In this document: in pieces, positions 45,571 through 57,611 of the stretch | How the letters are laid out: the number at the start of each line of letters is the position of its first letter | How positions within the stretch are numbered: the stretch's first letter is position 1 | Assembly: GCA_033398695.1 (NCBI GenBank) | Contig: CM065804.1 | Coordinates: 122,693,501-122,757,500 of the forward strand | Direction of reading: 5' to 3' | DNA: 64,000 bases | Origin: Orobanche coerulescens | Lineage: Eukaryota > Streptophyta > Magnoliopsida > Lamiales > Orobanchaceae | Translations under genes and position numbers: made by a program | Notes under the pieces: model-generated | What the model was told of the DNA's origin: nothing | Seen by the model: the letters and a program-made list of their open reading frames with translations, nothing else | Databases searched by the model: none

Positions 45571-47936
45571 TGTAGCACCCCGAGATATTCGGAATAATTA
45601 CAGCGCCGTAAACCCTTTAAGTAAGGATTTACAAGGCTAATTAGAAGAAACGTAAATACAATACAACAGTACCGTAAAAGTTCAAAATACAAAACCGGTT
45701 TCGACAGATCAAATGAGTTCATTAATACAACCATCTCGAAATATTAATAAAACGCACGTACTCGAGTACTGAAAATAATCCAAAAGACAAGTCACAATAG
45801 CAATAAACATCACTGATCCCCTTCGTCGTCACGTCGGTACTGTGGTTGTTTTCCCGCTCCTCGGCTACCTGAACATCAAAACAAATGTCCACCCCCGAAG
45901 GGGTTAGCAAAACGATGCTAGTACAAGTATCATATTAAACAAATCGAATATGCAACAACAATGCATAACGAAATACACAACACGGACTTCCGCTACCGGA
46001 ATCCAACAATGCGAATCCACAAGATTCCATTAACACAATATGGGTATTCCAATGATCCAACGCCCTCAGCAGAGATCCCAAGATGATCCCGTCGGACCAA
46101 CACGAGGTGGAAAAAAACCCGTCCAATGATCCAGCGCCCTCAGCATAGATCCCATGATGATCCTGTCGGACCAACACGAGGTGGACATCCGATCCAGCGC
46201 CCTCAGCATAGATCGCACAACATACACAAACACAACTCATGCATACATATATGCAAAATCGCCATGTCCATCAACATGAACATATAAACACTCGATAACG
46301 AATATCATACAATTCAACGAAATAAATCTCATGATCAACAACATGAATAAACCACATGCATGCTCAAAATACCATCATTAACAAATTACGATACTTGCCT
46401 TAGAATGGCGATAAGGATTGTTACTACGAAGAAGAAATCTTCAACCAGCTCGAAGAACTCTCACTCGATCAATCCACCAAAACCCGAACCTTCAACAAAT
46501 AATAACACCGGTATAACTAATGGTTCTGGATAATCGGTTTAATCATCAAGAACATCAAAAGAGCTTGATATTTTCAAACATGTGAGCTTACTACACTGCC
46601 CTATAACAATTTGGATTTGAATCAACATTAGGATACTAACCCGACAAAAACACCTAGTATCCTACCTAAGATCAATGTATCCTACGGTCGGATTCTTCAA
46701 TACATCACAGGATAATTCTTCTTACAATGATTCTAATCATGTTCTTCATTTATCCAAACCGATCAATATATCGAAATTACCCCGTAGAACACCGCAAGAA
46801 CTTGATTACTAGGTTCACTTGATACATCATCTTCTTCTTCAAGAAAATATCCTAAGTTCAATCCATTAAATGTCCCAATACGTATAATTCCATTATGTAA
46901 TACATAAGAACTTGATAATCTCCTTAAACTGGCCATAATCGGTTTTGTAGCTTCATGATTGTGCTTAGGAGTTCAAACACTACAAGGTTCAATGTTCCAT
47001 ACGATGAAGAAGTACCGAACTATCGAAAATATTCTTCTAACAACATGATGTTTGACCACGCACGAATTTAACTGACTAGATAATCTCAAAACATGTTCAC
47101 AACATCCTTAAGAATACTTAATCCAGTTGGTGAAGAATCAACTACCTCAAATAGTGAAGAACAAGGAGGAACTTGAAGAAATCCAACACCGAGATCTTGA
47201 ACACCAATCTCCAATGATCTAAAATCTTCAAACTCGAGCTAGGATGATTATATGAGAGGTTTAGGATGGAGGGAGTGACTCTCTAAGTCTCAGAAATCGA
47301 GTTTGGGAAGTGATGAAATCTGAAAAATGAAAAAGGGTGCTGTCCTATATATATAAAATGGTTAGCGCGCGCTACGGCTGTATCATAGCGTGCGCTAACG
47401 GGCTTGCAGTCTGCTGTTCCTGCTTGTTCTCGAATTAGCATACGCTAACATCCCTTTACATGCGCTAAGTACATAAATTAGCGTACGCTACTACTCATAT
47501 AGCGTGCGCTAACGGCCATACAAAGCTTACTGACCTCACTGTACTCAACATTTAGCGTGCGCTATCCTCATACCAGTAACGTGCGCTAAACAGCATTGAC
47601 TCGACTTTTCCAAAAGCCGTCCAGATTCATCCCAACATGTCCCGACCAAAATCCGTGGCTGATCTCACCTACCACCCTGTCTTAATCAAGTTGACTACGT
47701 GTAGCGCGCGCTACAACTCATACGTAGCGTGCGCTAGCTAACTCAATTAGCGCGCGCTAATGCTAAGATGTTAGCGTGCGCTACAAGTGCACAAAAATGC
47801 AAGTATGAACAACATGCATGAAATCATACGCTCAACAACACAGGATCATGAAATACGAAGGAAAATACTCAGATCAAGATGAAATAAATATAGTATCATG
47901 AGGTTCGAATACACATCAGAAATCTCGGGTATTACA
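45571..47936 (-). repeat. Solo LTR J (gypsy type, minus orientation)
   Basis: The 2366-bp LTR runs from TGTAGCACCCCGAG to CGGGTATTACA and is flanked by GGAAG (45566-45570 and 47937-47941). Read on the minus strand it starts TGTAATACCCGAGATTTC, close to the element A LTR. The palindrome array (47363-47783) ends beside a TATA-like TATATATA (47347-47354). A short tandem block with CCAGCGCCCTCAGCA(T/G)AGATC (about 46055-46215) has three copies. Confidence 0.9.
47363..47783 (-). repeat. Array of about 12 TAGCGYRCGCTA palindromes in LTR J
   Basis: Examples are TAGCGCGCGCTA at 47363, and TAGCGTGCGCTA, TAGCGTACGCTA and AACGTGCGCTAA further on, ending with TAGCGTGCGCTA at about 47772. The core matches the arrays of A and D. 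The array lies directly upstream of the TATA-like box in LTR orientation. Confidence 0.85.
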
Positions 47937-48290
47937 GGAAGCTTCATCACTTAGCTCTAGCCGTATCCTCGGAGGATAGCAAGGTGATCGTTGTTCCGGT
48001 CATTTCTCCGGCGCGTGGCTAGTAGAGACGCGGTGCTTTCGGCGTTGGATCATTCAAGAGCTTGGAGCGGATTGAATTGTAGGGAGATTGCCTAAAGCTT
48101 AGGGAATAGCTCAAGAGAAGGATACCATTTAATCAACGGACTACAAGGGTATGTTTTCTCGTAACTCTTGTGTTTCGTTTATATATTTGTATTTACGTAG
48201 CTCGATCGATCCTCGTAGGAATTCAGATCGAATTAATTTTTGTTTTACCGCTTCCGTTGGGCCTTCGTTTTAGGCACTGAATCCCAACAG

Positions 48291-48302
48291 TGGTATCGGG
48301 GC
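48291..48302 (+). other. Element I primer-binding site
   Basis: TGGTATCGGGGC follows the LTR end by one base. It is two mismatches from the initiator-Met complement. Confidence 0.8.
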
Positions 48303-49995
48303 GTAGGTCTTGCGATCTTATATACGATATTGGCATTTGGAATGCTTGATTAGATGGTGAATGATTTGGAATCCTTTTAGTAAAAATCATGGTATATGTT
48401 TTTCGTCCGTAATAATTGTATTTTTCGTAAGTTTATGTCTAAATATAAATCTTAAATTTCTGGGAAATATGATTTATATTAAAGATATGAAAGTCGGAAA
48501 ATATTGAAATTGGATATCCGGTCGAAAATCTAGCCCCGAATCGTCGTTGGACGACTTTTTGGTCAAAAGGTGCATTTTGGCCGAGAGTGACTCGACCGTG
48601 TCCTGGGTGACTCGGCCGTGTCCGGCAGTCTGTATAGTCACTGCCAGACAGACCGGATCGTGTCAGGCGACACGGGCCGTGTCTGGCCGGCATGCTTCCA
48701 GAAGTGACTCGACCGTGTCAGGCGACACGACCGTGTCTGGCAGGAATGTCTGGGACACTGCCGGCAGTGACTCGGCCAGGCATGCCAGTTTTCACCCGGC
48801 TTGATTTTTTCGTGTATTCTTGAAAATTAATCTCCCGCATGTTAAATTGGATTTAATATAATTAAAATGATTTATGGTATTTCATTTTATATAATTTGAT
48901 TAATTGGAATATTTATGGTCAATCGAATTATTTTGAACGTTATCATATTACTGATTATGTGAATCGATTGGATCGGTTCGTATTGTTGATTGGATCAATG
49001 TATCTCTACGCTTTCCATTTATATAGTATTTATTGGATGAATGCTTTTGAATGGGGATGTGGTTCGTGGACTTAGTTTTGAATCGTTCGTTTTATTCGAT
49101 TGGGTTGTAAAGGTCGTTTTGAGCCTATTTATTTTACTAGAAATATTTGTATCTAGGATGCAATTTTCAATGTAAAATTTATATCTAATGACGAAGACCG
49201 GAGGAATATCCGTTTCGAGAAGACGAAGATTCAAGACAAACACTTGTAATTAGATTACGGAGTTTTCGTTTTCTAGGAACGGTCCATGAACCACATGTTG
49301 GTAGCAACTAGGTTGTGAATGGTTGTTTCATATTGTATGAATTCCACAAACGCGCTTAAATGATTAATGTGCAAAGTGTAACGTTAATCGCGGAAATTCT
49401 CCCACAACAAATTATTAAGTTTATAAAGTTTTCAAGGTTTTCTTTCCCTCCATCGAGCTTTCGGGAAATTGAAATCCAAACCGGATGTGCTATGCTTCCG
49501 AGTTATCGGGGTAGTCGTTCGGGGAGGACGAATAAATTATCGGGAGCGCATTGGATGCCTTCGGTTGGAGCAAATTTTACCCTAGAAACCTGACAGGTTG
49601 CCGGATAAGATTCAATTGTGAAACTGATTTGCGTCGATGGTATAAACTTAACTTGTTCACGAACCATAGAAATCGTATAGTTTGAGGGGAGTGAACAAGG
49701 GGAAAAAGAAGATCGAATCATTCATTAGATGGGTTGGTGTTGGACACCACTTTATGAAAATTAATAGACTAGAAACCTGTTCGGTTGCCCTCTATTAAGA
49801 TTTATAAAGAACTCGATCGCCATTATAAAGTACAGCCAATGATACTTCCGGATTTCACATGGGAGTGTGTTATTCCGATAAAAAATAGTGGGAGCTGGGT
49901 AACAAGAATAGAAATGACCTTAATTCTATACTCAGATCATAATTAAACGAGTCACTAATTAATCTATCATACTTAATGCAGACATAACTCTCAAT
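48303..49995 (+). other. Element I leader with GACACGGCCGTGTC-type repeats
   Basis: This is a long non-coding leader before gag. At about 48588-48785 it has about eight CGACCGTGTC / GACACGGCC copies in both orientations; GTGTCAGGCGACAC is one facing pair. The block is GC-rich in an AT-rich context. The remainder includes tracts such as TAGAAACCTG(A/T)(C/T)(A/C)GGTTGCC (49583 and 49771), repeated twice. No coding frame is supported. Confidence 0.65.
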
Positions 49996-50224
49996 ATGAC
50001 AATGAACCCACTCGCAATTCTACTCGAAAAGAACACCTTGATCGGACCTAACTTTGTGGATTGGCTCCGCAACCTGATGATTGTCTTCAGTATAGAGGCA
50101 CTGGGATACGTCTTGGAGACGGACATTCCGGCACATCCAGTGCGGACAAGAGCCAATCAGGAAGAGATTGAAAACCACGAAAAGTGGGTTAAGGATGACG
50201 TGAAAGTTCGTGCTGATATGATGG
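49996..50224 (+). pseudogene. gag: Element I gag, truncated
   Basis: The start at 49996 (MTMNPLAILLEKNTLIG) is followed by NFVDWLRNLMIVFSIEALGYVLE and WVKDDVKVRADM. It is open and close to element H gag, then loses similarity abruptly near 50224, after about 76 codons of a domain that continues for about 100 more in element H. The rest of element I is not seen before 50735, so it is truncated by deletion or by another insertion. Confidence 0.85.
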
Positions 50225-50734
50225 TGTTGTGTCGAGATTTATACACCTCGATAGGAGATCGGCACAAATGTCGGGCGACCGTGTTCATGACCGAATGAGC
50301 TAAGGCGACCTTGACAGAACGAAGGTAACAGTCCACCTTCGAGTATCTATCGATCGACTCTCAAGGCGATCGCCTTTGGCACCTAGCGATCGACTCTGGT
50401 GCCCGACCTAGGACGACCGTCATGTGCCACGAACAAGACCTTCATCCGACGAAGTCTATGAAGACTGGATCTCAAAGCAGCGCCCATGTGCAGATCTGCG
50501 AAAGGCGCCGCAGAACATGGATCGTTGACCACAACCTGTCACCACCTTCTCACCTACCGACAGACCCGCCGAAAGGTACAAGGTGGGACTGCTCGTGACA
50601 GCGACTTAGACGCGTGCAGACTTCTCATTGGACCGCAAAGCTGGCTGCCAGCAACTCCTGCGGACTTTAAGGAGGCCAGCCCATGTGCAAAAGACGATCG
50701 CCCGCTTATTATAATACAGCAGAGGCGATCGCCC
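50225..50734. other. Unassigned GC-rich segment with GGCGATCGCC palindromes
   Basis: This is sequence of distinct composition between broken copia gag and element D. It carries AAGGCGATCGCCTT near 50363 and GAGGCGATCGCCC near 50722, plus several CGATCG cores (50350, 50388). The 120-codon frame at 50486-50848 crosses into the element D LTR and has no recognised domain. It may be part of another mobile element. Confidence 0.4.
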
Positions 50735-53700
50735 TGTAACACCCCCAATCCGCTCAGTGATATTACACGTCGTAGAGCCTTTACTCAAGGATCTACTAGG
50801 CTGGTAACCACATTAAACATCTCGACAATGCCTTTAAGGCTAAAATGACTCAGTAGACCGATTTGGTCTTTCAATAAATACATACAACTCAAACACATTA
50901 CATGCCCACGCAGAGGTCGAATACCACACACTCTCGTATGACGGGAAAGAATACTGCAGCGGAAATAAAATATATCTAAACCAATGACATCATACGGATC
51001 CTCGTGTGATTAATATCGTTCATCTTTCATCATCCTTCGTGCCAACCCTGTGTTATGCTCCCAAACCTGAATCCAAAAACAGACATCCACCCCCCAAATA
51101 CTCGGGGGTTAGCAAAACTCCATTGTTTTGCTAGTGCAAGAACAAAGTGCAAAATACGAGTCATACAATTCACATTCTACGAATAAATATAACCAGGAAT
51201 CCTCAAAGATCTAGACGAAACAAAAAGTACTTCCCAAGGCAAGAGTTTGGGAAAAACATTCCAAAACCGAAAGATCACAAATCAATGGAAATAATTTTTA
51301 AAACAGTTTAAAATGCCATCGAGAGTTTTAATAGAAAACAATTTAGGATTACCGAATCCTTCTCTTTCCAAAACTCGAAATACGGAAGGGGTCACCACCC
51401 CGAAGGTTTATTTTCCATAAAATGACCTTTACAAAACCGTTGGGATTTTAGCCCCAAATTACGTCAAATCACAGTATACGAGAATGATAGCAAGGTTCGT
51501 TTTCCAACATCAAAACCCCACAATTAAATGACTAAACACATAGACAAAACACTCTAGTGCCATCCTAGCCAAGTAGGCCAATGAACAACTTACCTCTTAC
51601 ACACTTAGTCAATGCATGAAATCATGAAAACCGTTCAAAACACTCATTCTCGGAAATGCCATAATCAAATCACATTGTAAAATGCACACCACAATTAACC
51701 GCAGACCCACAGCTTCGTGGACGCCTACCGAGACCCCGTCGGATCTAACCCATAGTGGTTAAAAGCAAGCTCGCAGTTCCACAGCTCCGTGGAGCCCTAC
51801 CGAGACCCCATTGGATCTAACCCGTAGTGAGCATACACACACACGCGTTATTCATGCAATACTAATATACTAAGAATGTAAGTTCATCAAGAATACTTAC
51901 TAGAGATGGCCACTTACTCGAAACCGTTATCAAACTCATCACAACACAACACGATTAACGCGGAATACATGATTCCATAACTTTAAACAACAGGGGTATC
52001 ACCAAAGCCCTCAACGTTCAAAACAATCAAATCATAATCAATTCCCCAAAACACACCGTTCACATAACACCCGCGTTTTGAAAGTGAGCCCTTAACGAGG
52101 CTAAATCGAATCTTTTGAAAGTTCAAATCAAACGATCAAACAAACACATAGAGACGATCAATAATTATCATATCCACAAAACAAGAATTGTATGGACAAG
52201 GTACTTGCCTCTAATATCCACAACGCGGAGAATCGACCGATGTAGGTTGGCACGGACCGACTACGAACCCGCCGACTCCAACGAACGCCAACTCGCGATA
52301 ATAAACTACGAACAACAATAATAACAACGAAAATGAATTCCAAAGTACGACCCAAAGCCGCTGAATTCGAGGAACAAACGACGAAAGTTCGCGGCTTTCC
52401 CCCAAAACGGCCAAGAACACGATTCGTCCCGTCAAAACACGAAAATGAAATTCCAAACTGAAATATGGATATAAAATCCATAGGATATGTTTAAAAACAT
52501 CATTTAACAACAATCAATCCATCAAAAACGGATGGAAAACGAAATCAAGAACAAATCCCCCAAAAAGTCGATTCGAAGGAAATCAAGAAATATAACTTGA
52601 TTCGATGAAGAACAACGGATTAAATGATGTTGAACACATGAATAATACGAATATTAATCATACCCATCATGGATTAATCAACAATTTGGAACGAATCGGA
52701 CAAAAACCCAAAAACCCCAAAATTCAAGAAACTAGGGTTCTAAGAAGAGATTACCTTGATTCGCTGGATCAAAGGATGATAACGGATGATTAATCGATGA
52801 TATGAACTCAAGAACTTCATGGATTTGTTGTCTAACAACATGGCTTCGCCTCCTCCGAACCTCCACCCGCGGACGGAAAAGAAAGGAAATGAAAAACGAG
52901 TGAAAATGAGGCTGCTCTGCCATATATATACTGAGCCGGAACTAGCGTGCGCTAGCCTTCCCGGACTAGCGTGCGCTATCGGCCAGTATCGGCCCAGAAC
53001 CCTCGGCCAGGGCCCGCACGACCCAGCACTACCGACCAAACCTGCCGACCGTGACCTGCCCGCCCGACCCCCACTAGCGTGCGCTGCGCGGACGCTAACG
53101 CGCGCTAGCCGACCTGTCCAGTAACCTCTGGACTAAACAGCTCGCCCAGGTAACGTACGCTAGTCGTTCGACAGCGTGTGCTACCCCTGCCTATTAGAGT
53201 GCGCCACGACCGACAGTAACGTGCGCTACCTGCCGATCACTCCCGAGTCTAGTACTCCAGTAACCCCCCTGCCCAGCCCGATAGCGTACGCTAGGCCGGT
53301 CGACAGTGTGCGCTACACCTGCCGAGCTAGCACGCGCAACCTTCCTGCCAGAAGGCAGTGCTACGCCGCTCCGCCGTGCTCGCAGCGTTGCCCAAAGACT
53401 TCCGACAGTGCCGCACCTGTCCGGCCAGCTTCTCAGCCGCCATGACCCGAAAACGTACGGAAGGAACACGACGAAAAGCTCGCGGACAACATCAACGACC
53501 CGAAATGAAAACTTAATGCAATAATTAATCATACGCGATCAAGAAAAGGGTCGAGACAACAAATATAGATACAGATACCCATAACTTTGGGTAAATTACA
53601 AAATGGCCCAAAATGCCCGAAAATCACGATACGTGATCGAATAACCAACCCGAAATTCACAACACGTCTAACAAAGTTAAACGGACTTACGGGAAACTCG

Positions 53701-53919
53701 AAACAGCAGTTTCGAACGAGATTCGCAATAATCAGACCCAAGTGCGGAAAAGTCATCAAAAAGCACGGAATTCAACAAAACGACACCGAAACGAACTCGG
53801 ATGACAAAAAGTGCAGAATTAATCATTCTCGGAATGACGAAACGGTCAGGAGCGAGTCGTGAAAATGGAGTTTCGCTGAAAAAAAGAAATTACCGGAAAT
53901 CGAAATTACGGGTATTACA
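50735..53919 (-). repeat. Element D 3' LTR
   Basis: The 3185-bp LTR reads TGTAATACCCGTAATTTCG at its start on the minus strand and GGGGGTGTTACA at its end. A palindrome array lies at 52942-53339, beside a TATA-like TATATATA (52922-52929). A block of about 70 bp with CCTACCGAGACCCC is duplicated (about 51715-51830). Confidence 0.88.
52942..53339 (-). repeat. Array of about 11 CTAGCGTGCGCTAG-type palindromes in the element D LTR
   Basis: Examples are CTAGCGTGCGCTAG (52942), CTAACGCGCGCTAG (about 53095), GTAACGTACGCTAG (about 53150) and ATAGCGTACGCTAG (about 53281), plus decayed forms such as TAGAGTGCGCCAC. The surrounding block is strongly GC-rich. As in A and J, it ends next to the TATA box. 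Confidence 0.85.
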
Positions 53920-56042
53920 CACTACCCTCCTTAAAAGAAGTTTCGTCCCGAAACATAAAACAAATAGGGAGAAGCAATATAGTGCCAGGAAAACTCAACG
54001 AGATACACAAGGAACGCGTAACTCACGCCCATCGGCGAAACATTACAAGCAACACAAAGGAATATACGGCGTAAAAACACGCTCCACGACGACTAACAAC
54101 GCCACCGGTAGAGACATAATAAATCAACAAGTGACAAGCATCATCAAACAAATAATACAATCGAGTCGACTACCCGAACAATCACAAAATACAACGAACG
54201 AAAATCAATATGATTGACCAACCCAACGGTACATCAATCAAAATGCGAGCCAATCGCTGAACAAATACGGACTTCCACCGCCCAAGGGTTGGAAGATCGA
54301 AAACGAGACTAATTTCCCGAACTTAAGGGAATTACAAAGAAGCCCGAACGTTCAACAATCACGAAACGAGATCAACAAAAACCGAACAATCAAACGATCG
54401 ACACAACAAAAATCGAACAATCATGTTCGAATCACGAAGAACAATAAAATTCAAACAACAACTCCCAGGTTCACGTCTCGACTCGAGACAATATATAATC
54501 CGGTGAAAACAACAATATGTGCATCCACATAAGATTCACAGGAAAGGGAATAGCAATTGAAAGGTCACAGCGACAAATGAGTTATTCTGAAACAATACCA
54601 TACTCATGTGATCAACAAAAGCAAGGGGTAGGACAAGCTCAGAAAATGTCAACGAACATAAATGAGTCGATAGAATGGAGAAAGAGATATTACAGAAGTA
54701 AAAATCGTACGGGCATTACCTTTGACCTCGTCCACGAAATTCACAAAAACGGGAGCAAGGTAACAATATATTAAACAACCGACACATAACGGAATAATCA
54801 CCGATGCACACGGCCACACCAAACCAAGGTCTAACAGCTCGCACATGCGCGATAACGCATAGATCACCACGAGGCGACAACATTCAATACCAACATCCCA
54901 CCTCTCACAGAGGGCTAACACAACAAATGTGTGGAAAACGACTCAACGCTCACACCGCTAATTCGAATAAAACTCGTAGGGCCAACATCCTAACAATAGT
55001 GCTAACGTCACATATACATTCCTGGACTGCAAATAGAAACAATAGGTTTTAAAAACGAAAACCACTTTAAAAAAATGATTTTGGAAACACTAGTTGATCT
55101 TGAGTATCACCTTTCAAAAAGTTGGACAAACATCATTGTCGAGACTTTGAAAACCATCATGCGTTTGGTAAAAGTGAGGACATTTTCTTTTAGCGAAAGA
55201 CTTTCAGAAATATTCGACCCTCGGGTCTAAGCAAAGCATTTCCAAAATTACTGGATTAATAAAAAATAAATATTTTGGTCCTCAAGGTAGAAGAATTTGA
55301 AACAAATAGTTGCGCTAGTAGGCGCCTCGAAAATACAATCCATTTAAAAGTATGTCTCGAATTTTATTTTCCAAGATACTCAAGGTTTTCGAAAATCGAT
55401 TAGGCTAGAATGCCTAAAAACTCACACGTATCGACATTCACTAAAACAACTCCTAGTACACGCATCAAAACATTTAAAATCAAGACAATACATGTCTTTA
55501 AACGGAAAATAAACGATAAAATACCACAGTCGAAGACCGCCTAGGATTCAGAACAAAACCACTGACCCCATTCGAGGTCTCTAAGGACCCTCCCGCATTG
55601 GCTAGTGAACAAGTCGAACGCGTATAAGCACAAAGCTTCCACAAGAGAACTTTTAAAACGATCAAATCGATTCGAAAATCATCAGCAACAGACAAAAACA
55701 ACAGTAAAAAGACATCAGCAGCAACGACACTCCTCGTATAAACCAAATACGAGAGTCGACTAAATACATATCGTGAAATCAAGATCCACAGAAGGATTCC
55801 CTCACTTATCAAATAACCATAAAAATAGCTCGTGTCACACGAGGCACAACACAAAGAAGGGAGACTTACATCCACAGGCTGCACGAAGATGATGACCGCC
55901 CCACGATACTAATCACGACCAACAAACTCAGACGACGCATCGCGACACGACTCAGTCAGACAAAATCCGACGAGACAAAACTCAACAGAGACCACTGACC
56001 CGACAGCCTAGGTTTCCACAACCTAATCTCCGATACCATTTA
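53920..56042 (-). other. Element D internal region (non-coding) with polypurine tract and primer site
   Basis: The polypurine tract, on the minus strand CTTTTAAGGAGGGTAG, is at 53922-53937, preceded by the TTTCGGGACGAAAC hairpin. The primer site TGGTATCGGAGA is at 56026-56037 on the minus strand. The 200 bp after the primer site match element A after its primer site (for example GGAAACCTAGGCT and CATCATCTTCGTGC). No frame longer than 140 codons is present and none shows a domain. Confidence 0.75.
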
Positions 56043-56301
56043 TGTAACACCCCCAATCCGCTCAGGGATATTACACGTCGTAGAACCTTTCCTCAAGGAT
56101 CTACCAGGCTGGTAACCCCATTAAACATCTCGACAATGCCTTTAAGGCTAAAATGACTCAGTAGACCGATTTGGTCTTTCAATAAATACATGCAACTCAG
56201 ACACATTACATGCCCACGCAGGGGTCGAATACCACACACTCCCGTACGATGGGAAAGAATACTGCAGCGGAAATAAAATAAATCTAAACCAATGACATCA
56301 T
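56043..56301 (-). repeat. Element D 5' LTR, visible part
   Basis: These 259 bp match 50735-50993, with AACCTTTCCTCAAGGATCTACC replacing a few diverged bases. The LTR text breaks at GACATCAT, where CACTA G begins; in the 3' LTR it continues ACGGATCCTCG. Confidence 0.88.
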
Positions 56302-56321
56302 CACTACCAAAAAAACTACTT

Positions 56322-57226
56322 TAGTCGACGACCCAGAAAAAAACGACTGACGACTATAAAGTGTCGTCGGCTAAACTTCGCACTTTAGCCGACGACTTGT
56401 TCTACCGTCGGCTAAAGGGTTTTAGCCGACGACTTGGCCGATGTCGTCGGCTAAAGTCCGAAATAGTCGTCGGCGATATTAAAGAGGTTTAGCCGACGAC
56501 CGAGATGACGTTTAGCCAACCGGAAAAAAAAAATTTAGCCGACGACTTGATCTCGATCGTCGGCTAAATCCCTTTCGAAAAAAAAATAATATTGCAACAG
56601 TTTAGCCGACGACCTAGATCTAGGTCGTCGGCTAAACACTTTTTTAAAAAAAATAAATAATATACTTTAGTCGACGACCTCGATCTAGGTCGTCGGCTAA
56701 ACTCCTTCCGAAAAAAAATAATATTGTAAGTGTTTAGCCACCGACCTCGATCTAGGTCGTCGGCTAAACACTTTTTCTAAAGAAAAAAAAATAATATACT
56801 TTTGCCGACGACCTCGATCTAGGTCGTCGGCTAAACCCCTTCCGAAAAAAAATACTATTGTAACCGTTTAGCCGAAGACCTAGATCGAGGTCGGCGGCTA
56901 AACACTTTTTCGAAAAAAAAAATAATATACTTTAGCCGATGACCGTCTTAAATGTCGTCGGCTAAACTCCTTCCGAAAAAAATAATATTGTAACAGTTTA
57001 GCCGACGACCTAGATCGAGGTCGGCGGCTAAACACTTTTTCGAAAAAAAAAATAATATACTTTAGCCGACGTCCTAGATAGAGGTCGTCGGCTAAACTCC
57101 TTCCGAAAAAAATAATATTGTAATAGTTTAGCCGACGACCTAGATCGAGGTCGTCGGCTAAACCCTTTTTCAAAAAAAAATTTAATATACTTTAGCCGAC
57201 GACCTCGTTCTAGGTCGTCGGCTAAA
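56322..57226. repeat. Left subterminal inverted-repeat array of CACTA G
   Basis: About a dozen hairpin-like units each contain TTTAGCCGACGACC facing GGTCGTCGGCTAAA, separated by A-rich spacers such as CTTTTTCGAAAAAAAA and ATAATATAC. One unit, 56600-56637, is a perfect 38-bp palindrome centred on AGATCT. The period is about 60-70 bp. Such repeats are the expected binding sites for the TnpA-like protein. Confidence 0.88.
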
Positions 57227-57417
57227 CCTCCAAGTGAAAATTATTTATAGTTCAGGGAACACCAACCCAATCTTGCCCCTCTCCCCGCTAAAGAGCACAT
57301 TTCTATTCCCGATCGTGTCAGTTATTCCCGAAAAAAGCTTGTGAGTTGCTATTTTGAGTTGTGCTAGCTGGAGTGACGAAGCTTTTACCGGTTGTTATAA
57401 TCACCATTTCGATTCAG

Positions 57418-57610
57418 GTACGTATTTTATTGTATTTTTTATTGTGATTTCGAAATTTTGTATTATTCATGTTACATTCGATAGCTTTTATGTAAAACGA
57501 TTAAGTTTTATGATGATAATCATTATGATTAATTGTTTGTTGTGATTTCATTTATAATTTGAACAACATTAGTTAGTTGGATTAATATTGGAAAATGTAT
57601 ACATTTTCAG
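57418..57610 (+). other. Intron in the 5' UTR of the CACTA G transposase
   Basis: Donor CAG|GTACGT and acceptor TTTTCAG lie one base before the ATG at 57612. CACTA E has the same arrangement. Confidence 0.65.
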
Positions 57611-57611
57611 G

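Larger units (their letters stand above)
43939..48289 (+). repeat. Element I 5' LTR (copia), split by solo LTR J
   Basis: The LTR starts TGTTGGGA and ends TCCCAACA, a perfect 8-bp inverted pair typical of copia LTRs, followed by a primer site. Without the inserted J (45571-47936 plus one 5-bp duplication) it is about 1.98 kb. A TATA-like GATATAAATA is at about 45153. The part 43939-45570 is otherwise non-coding. Confidence 0.88.

Noticed and set aside
52819..53445. Frames of 72-112 codons on both strands within the element D LTR
   Set aside because: They lie within the GC-rich palindrome array; openness on several frames reflects base composition.
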